In this document: piece after piece, positions 62,970-64,000 of the stretch
Position numbering within the stretch: position 1 is the stretch's first letter
Layout of the letters: every line of letters starts with the position of its first letter
Source: RYN-230 sp963834515
GTDB taxonomy: Bacteria; Actinomycetota; Actinomycetes; Streptosporangiales; Streptosporangiaceae
Reading direction: 5' to 3'
Length of the DNA stretch: 64,000 bases
Assembly: GCA_963834515.1 (NCBI GenBank)
Contig: CAWICB010000003.1
Span: 790,027 to 854,026 of the forward strand
Notes under the pieces: model-generated
What the model saw: only the letters and a program-made list of their open reading frames with translations
What the model was told of the DNA's origin: nothing
The model's database searches: none
Translations under genes and position numbers: made by a program

Positions 62970-63960
62970 ATGAGCGAAACTTCGCAATCGACGCCCGTTC
63001 GCCTCGGCGCGGGCGGCCACTGGCGCAATTGGGTCGGCAATCAGTCGTTCGTCGCGCGCCACAAGGGCGAGCCCGCTTCGGAGGACGAACTGGCCGCGAT
63101 GGTGGCGCAAGCGGCGCGCGAGAATCTCCCCGTGCGCGTCGCCGGCTCCGGCCATTCGTTCACGCCGGTGGTGGCGACCAGCGGCTTGCTGCTGAGCCTC
63201 AAAAACATGCAGGGCGTCGTCGGCGCCGATCTGACGCGCAAGCGCGTCACCGTGCGCGCGGGACACGAAGATCGGCGACATCGGCCGCGCGCTCAAGAGC
63301 ATGGGGCTGTCGCTCGCCAATCAGGGCGACATCGACACGCAGGCGATCGCCGGCGCGCTGTCGACCGGCACGCACGGCACCGGGATCACGCTCGGCTGCC
63401 TCTCGACCCAGGCGGTCGGCATGCGCCTGGTGCAGCCCGACGGCGACAGTTCTCGACGTCGGCGTCGACGAGGACCCCGAGATGATGGCCGCCGCCCAGG
63501 TGGCGATCGGCATGCTCGGCGTGATGTCGACGGTGACGCTGCAGGTCGTCGACGCCTACAATCTCAAGGAGAGGCAGTGGCGCGACGATTTCGAGGCCTG
63601 CATGGAGCGCCACGACGACCTCGCCGCCGGCAATCGCCATTTCGGCTTTTTCTGGTGCCCGGTTCCGAGAATCGCGCCATCTCTACTGCCTGCCCGACCT
63701 CGCCGCCGTTTCGCCGACCAAGCGCGAGCATGACGTCTGCGAAATGAAGGTGATGAACGTCACCGACGAAGCCCCCTTCGCCGACCAGACGACCTTCGAG
63801 CGCGTCGCCTACAGCTCGGAAATCTATCCGATCGAATATGTCCCCAATTTCCACGAGCTCGAATATGCGATTCCGGTCGAGCACGGCAAAGAGGCGCTGC
63901 GGCAGGTGCGCGAGCTGATGCTGACCAAGCACACGAACTGCATCTATCCGGTCGAATACC
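62970..63960 (+). CDS. FAD-linked sugar-lactone oxidase (D-arabinono-1,4-lactone oxidase type), 3' truncated
   Basis: FAD-binding PCMH domain: VRVAGSGHSFTPVVATSGLL, then ALSTGTHGTG with the flavin-contacting residues; the ALO-type C-terminal part shows FWCP, TNCIYPVEY. These enzymes oxidise sugar lactones such as L-gulono- or arabinono-lactone. Frame breaks near 63,262, 63,452 and 63,672. The true protein continues after YPVEY, but from 63,961 on the sequence matches a sequencing adapter rather than the gene. Confidence 0.85.
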
Positions 63961-63987
63961 AGCAATACGTAACTCGAAAGAACGAAG
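63961..63987. other. Nanopore adapter-like sequence
   Basis: AGCAATACGTAACT (63,961-63,974) equals part of the reverse complement of the Oxford Nanopore ligation adapter, and after five extra bases GAACGAAG (63,980-63,987) matches its continuation. The 13 bases beyond are not assigned. Confidence 0.85.
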
Positions 63988-64000
63988 GCAGGGATGGAGC

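Overview
The window joins DNA from two different organisms. From position 1 to about 54,562 it is very GC-rich actinobacterial DNA. The signs are GTG starts, ATGA/GTGA gene overlaps, a conservon, an encapsulin/DyP pair, F420-type LLM flavoproteins, DUF1707, MftD/MftF and an AtuA-type carboxylase cluster; the lineage may be Streptosporangiales-like, but that is a guess. From about 54,563 to the end it is alphaproteobacterial DNA: the end of kup, metH, an iron permease, a patatin, an ArsR regulator beside an MFS pump, and a sugar-lactone oxidase, with palindromic repeats typical of Hyphomicrobiales. The join cuts genes on both sides and looks like an assembly chimera. Many genes are split by single-base indels. 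The last bases (63,961-63,987) match an Oxford Nanopore adapter, so most frameshifts are probably sequencing errors.

Actinobacterial part, left to right: end of a histidine kinase and a polytopic membrane protein (3-1,524); a MazF-like toxin-antitoxin pair (1,556-2,109); encapsulin, DyP peroxidase and aldo/keto reductase (2,182-5,178); LLM flavoprotein, MarR and hemerythrin genes behind a 26-bp palindrome (5,193-7,202); an MBL hydrolase and second LLM protein (7,203-9,139); DUF1707, RecQ and a methyltransferase (9,152-12,389); small membrane proteins, a broken hydrolase and a 3-hydroxybutyrate dehydrogenase-like SDR (12,469-14,747); a helicase, RHH protein and SPFH protein (14,754-18,035); a maleylacetate reductase/hydroxyquinol dioxygenase fusion with an unknown partner (18,508-21,203); conservon cvnABCD followed by a STAND-TPR NTPase (21,298-26,598).

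Next come a TetR gene and an acyl-CoA carboxylase cluster (AtuA-like, TIGR03084, enoyl-CoA hydratase, alpha and beta subunits) divergent from an acyl-CoA ligase (27,082-36,848). A tightly overlapping SWIM / DUF5691 / MoxR ATPase / DUF5682 / VWA operon follows (38,069-45,850). The last 8 kb before the join hold many damaged genes: kinase remnant, THUMP-type methyltransferase, GNAT, winged-helix regulator, DUF1003-like protein, G1 peptidase and a decayed mycofactocin locus (mftD, mftF, SDR).

The most unusual feature is a small GC-rich palindromic element present in at least six copies in the actinobacterial part. It occurs between genes, at gene ends and in frame inside coding sequence, including a roughly 30-residue insertion in a biotin carboxylase. 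It resembles in behaviour the coding palindromic elements known from Rickettsia. A second family of longer hairpins sits at gene ends.
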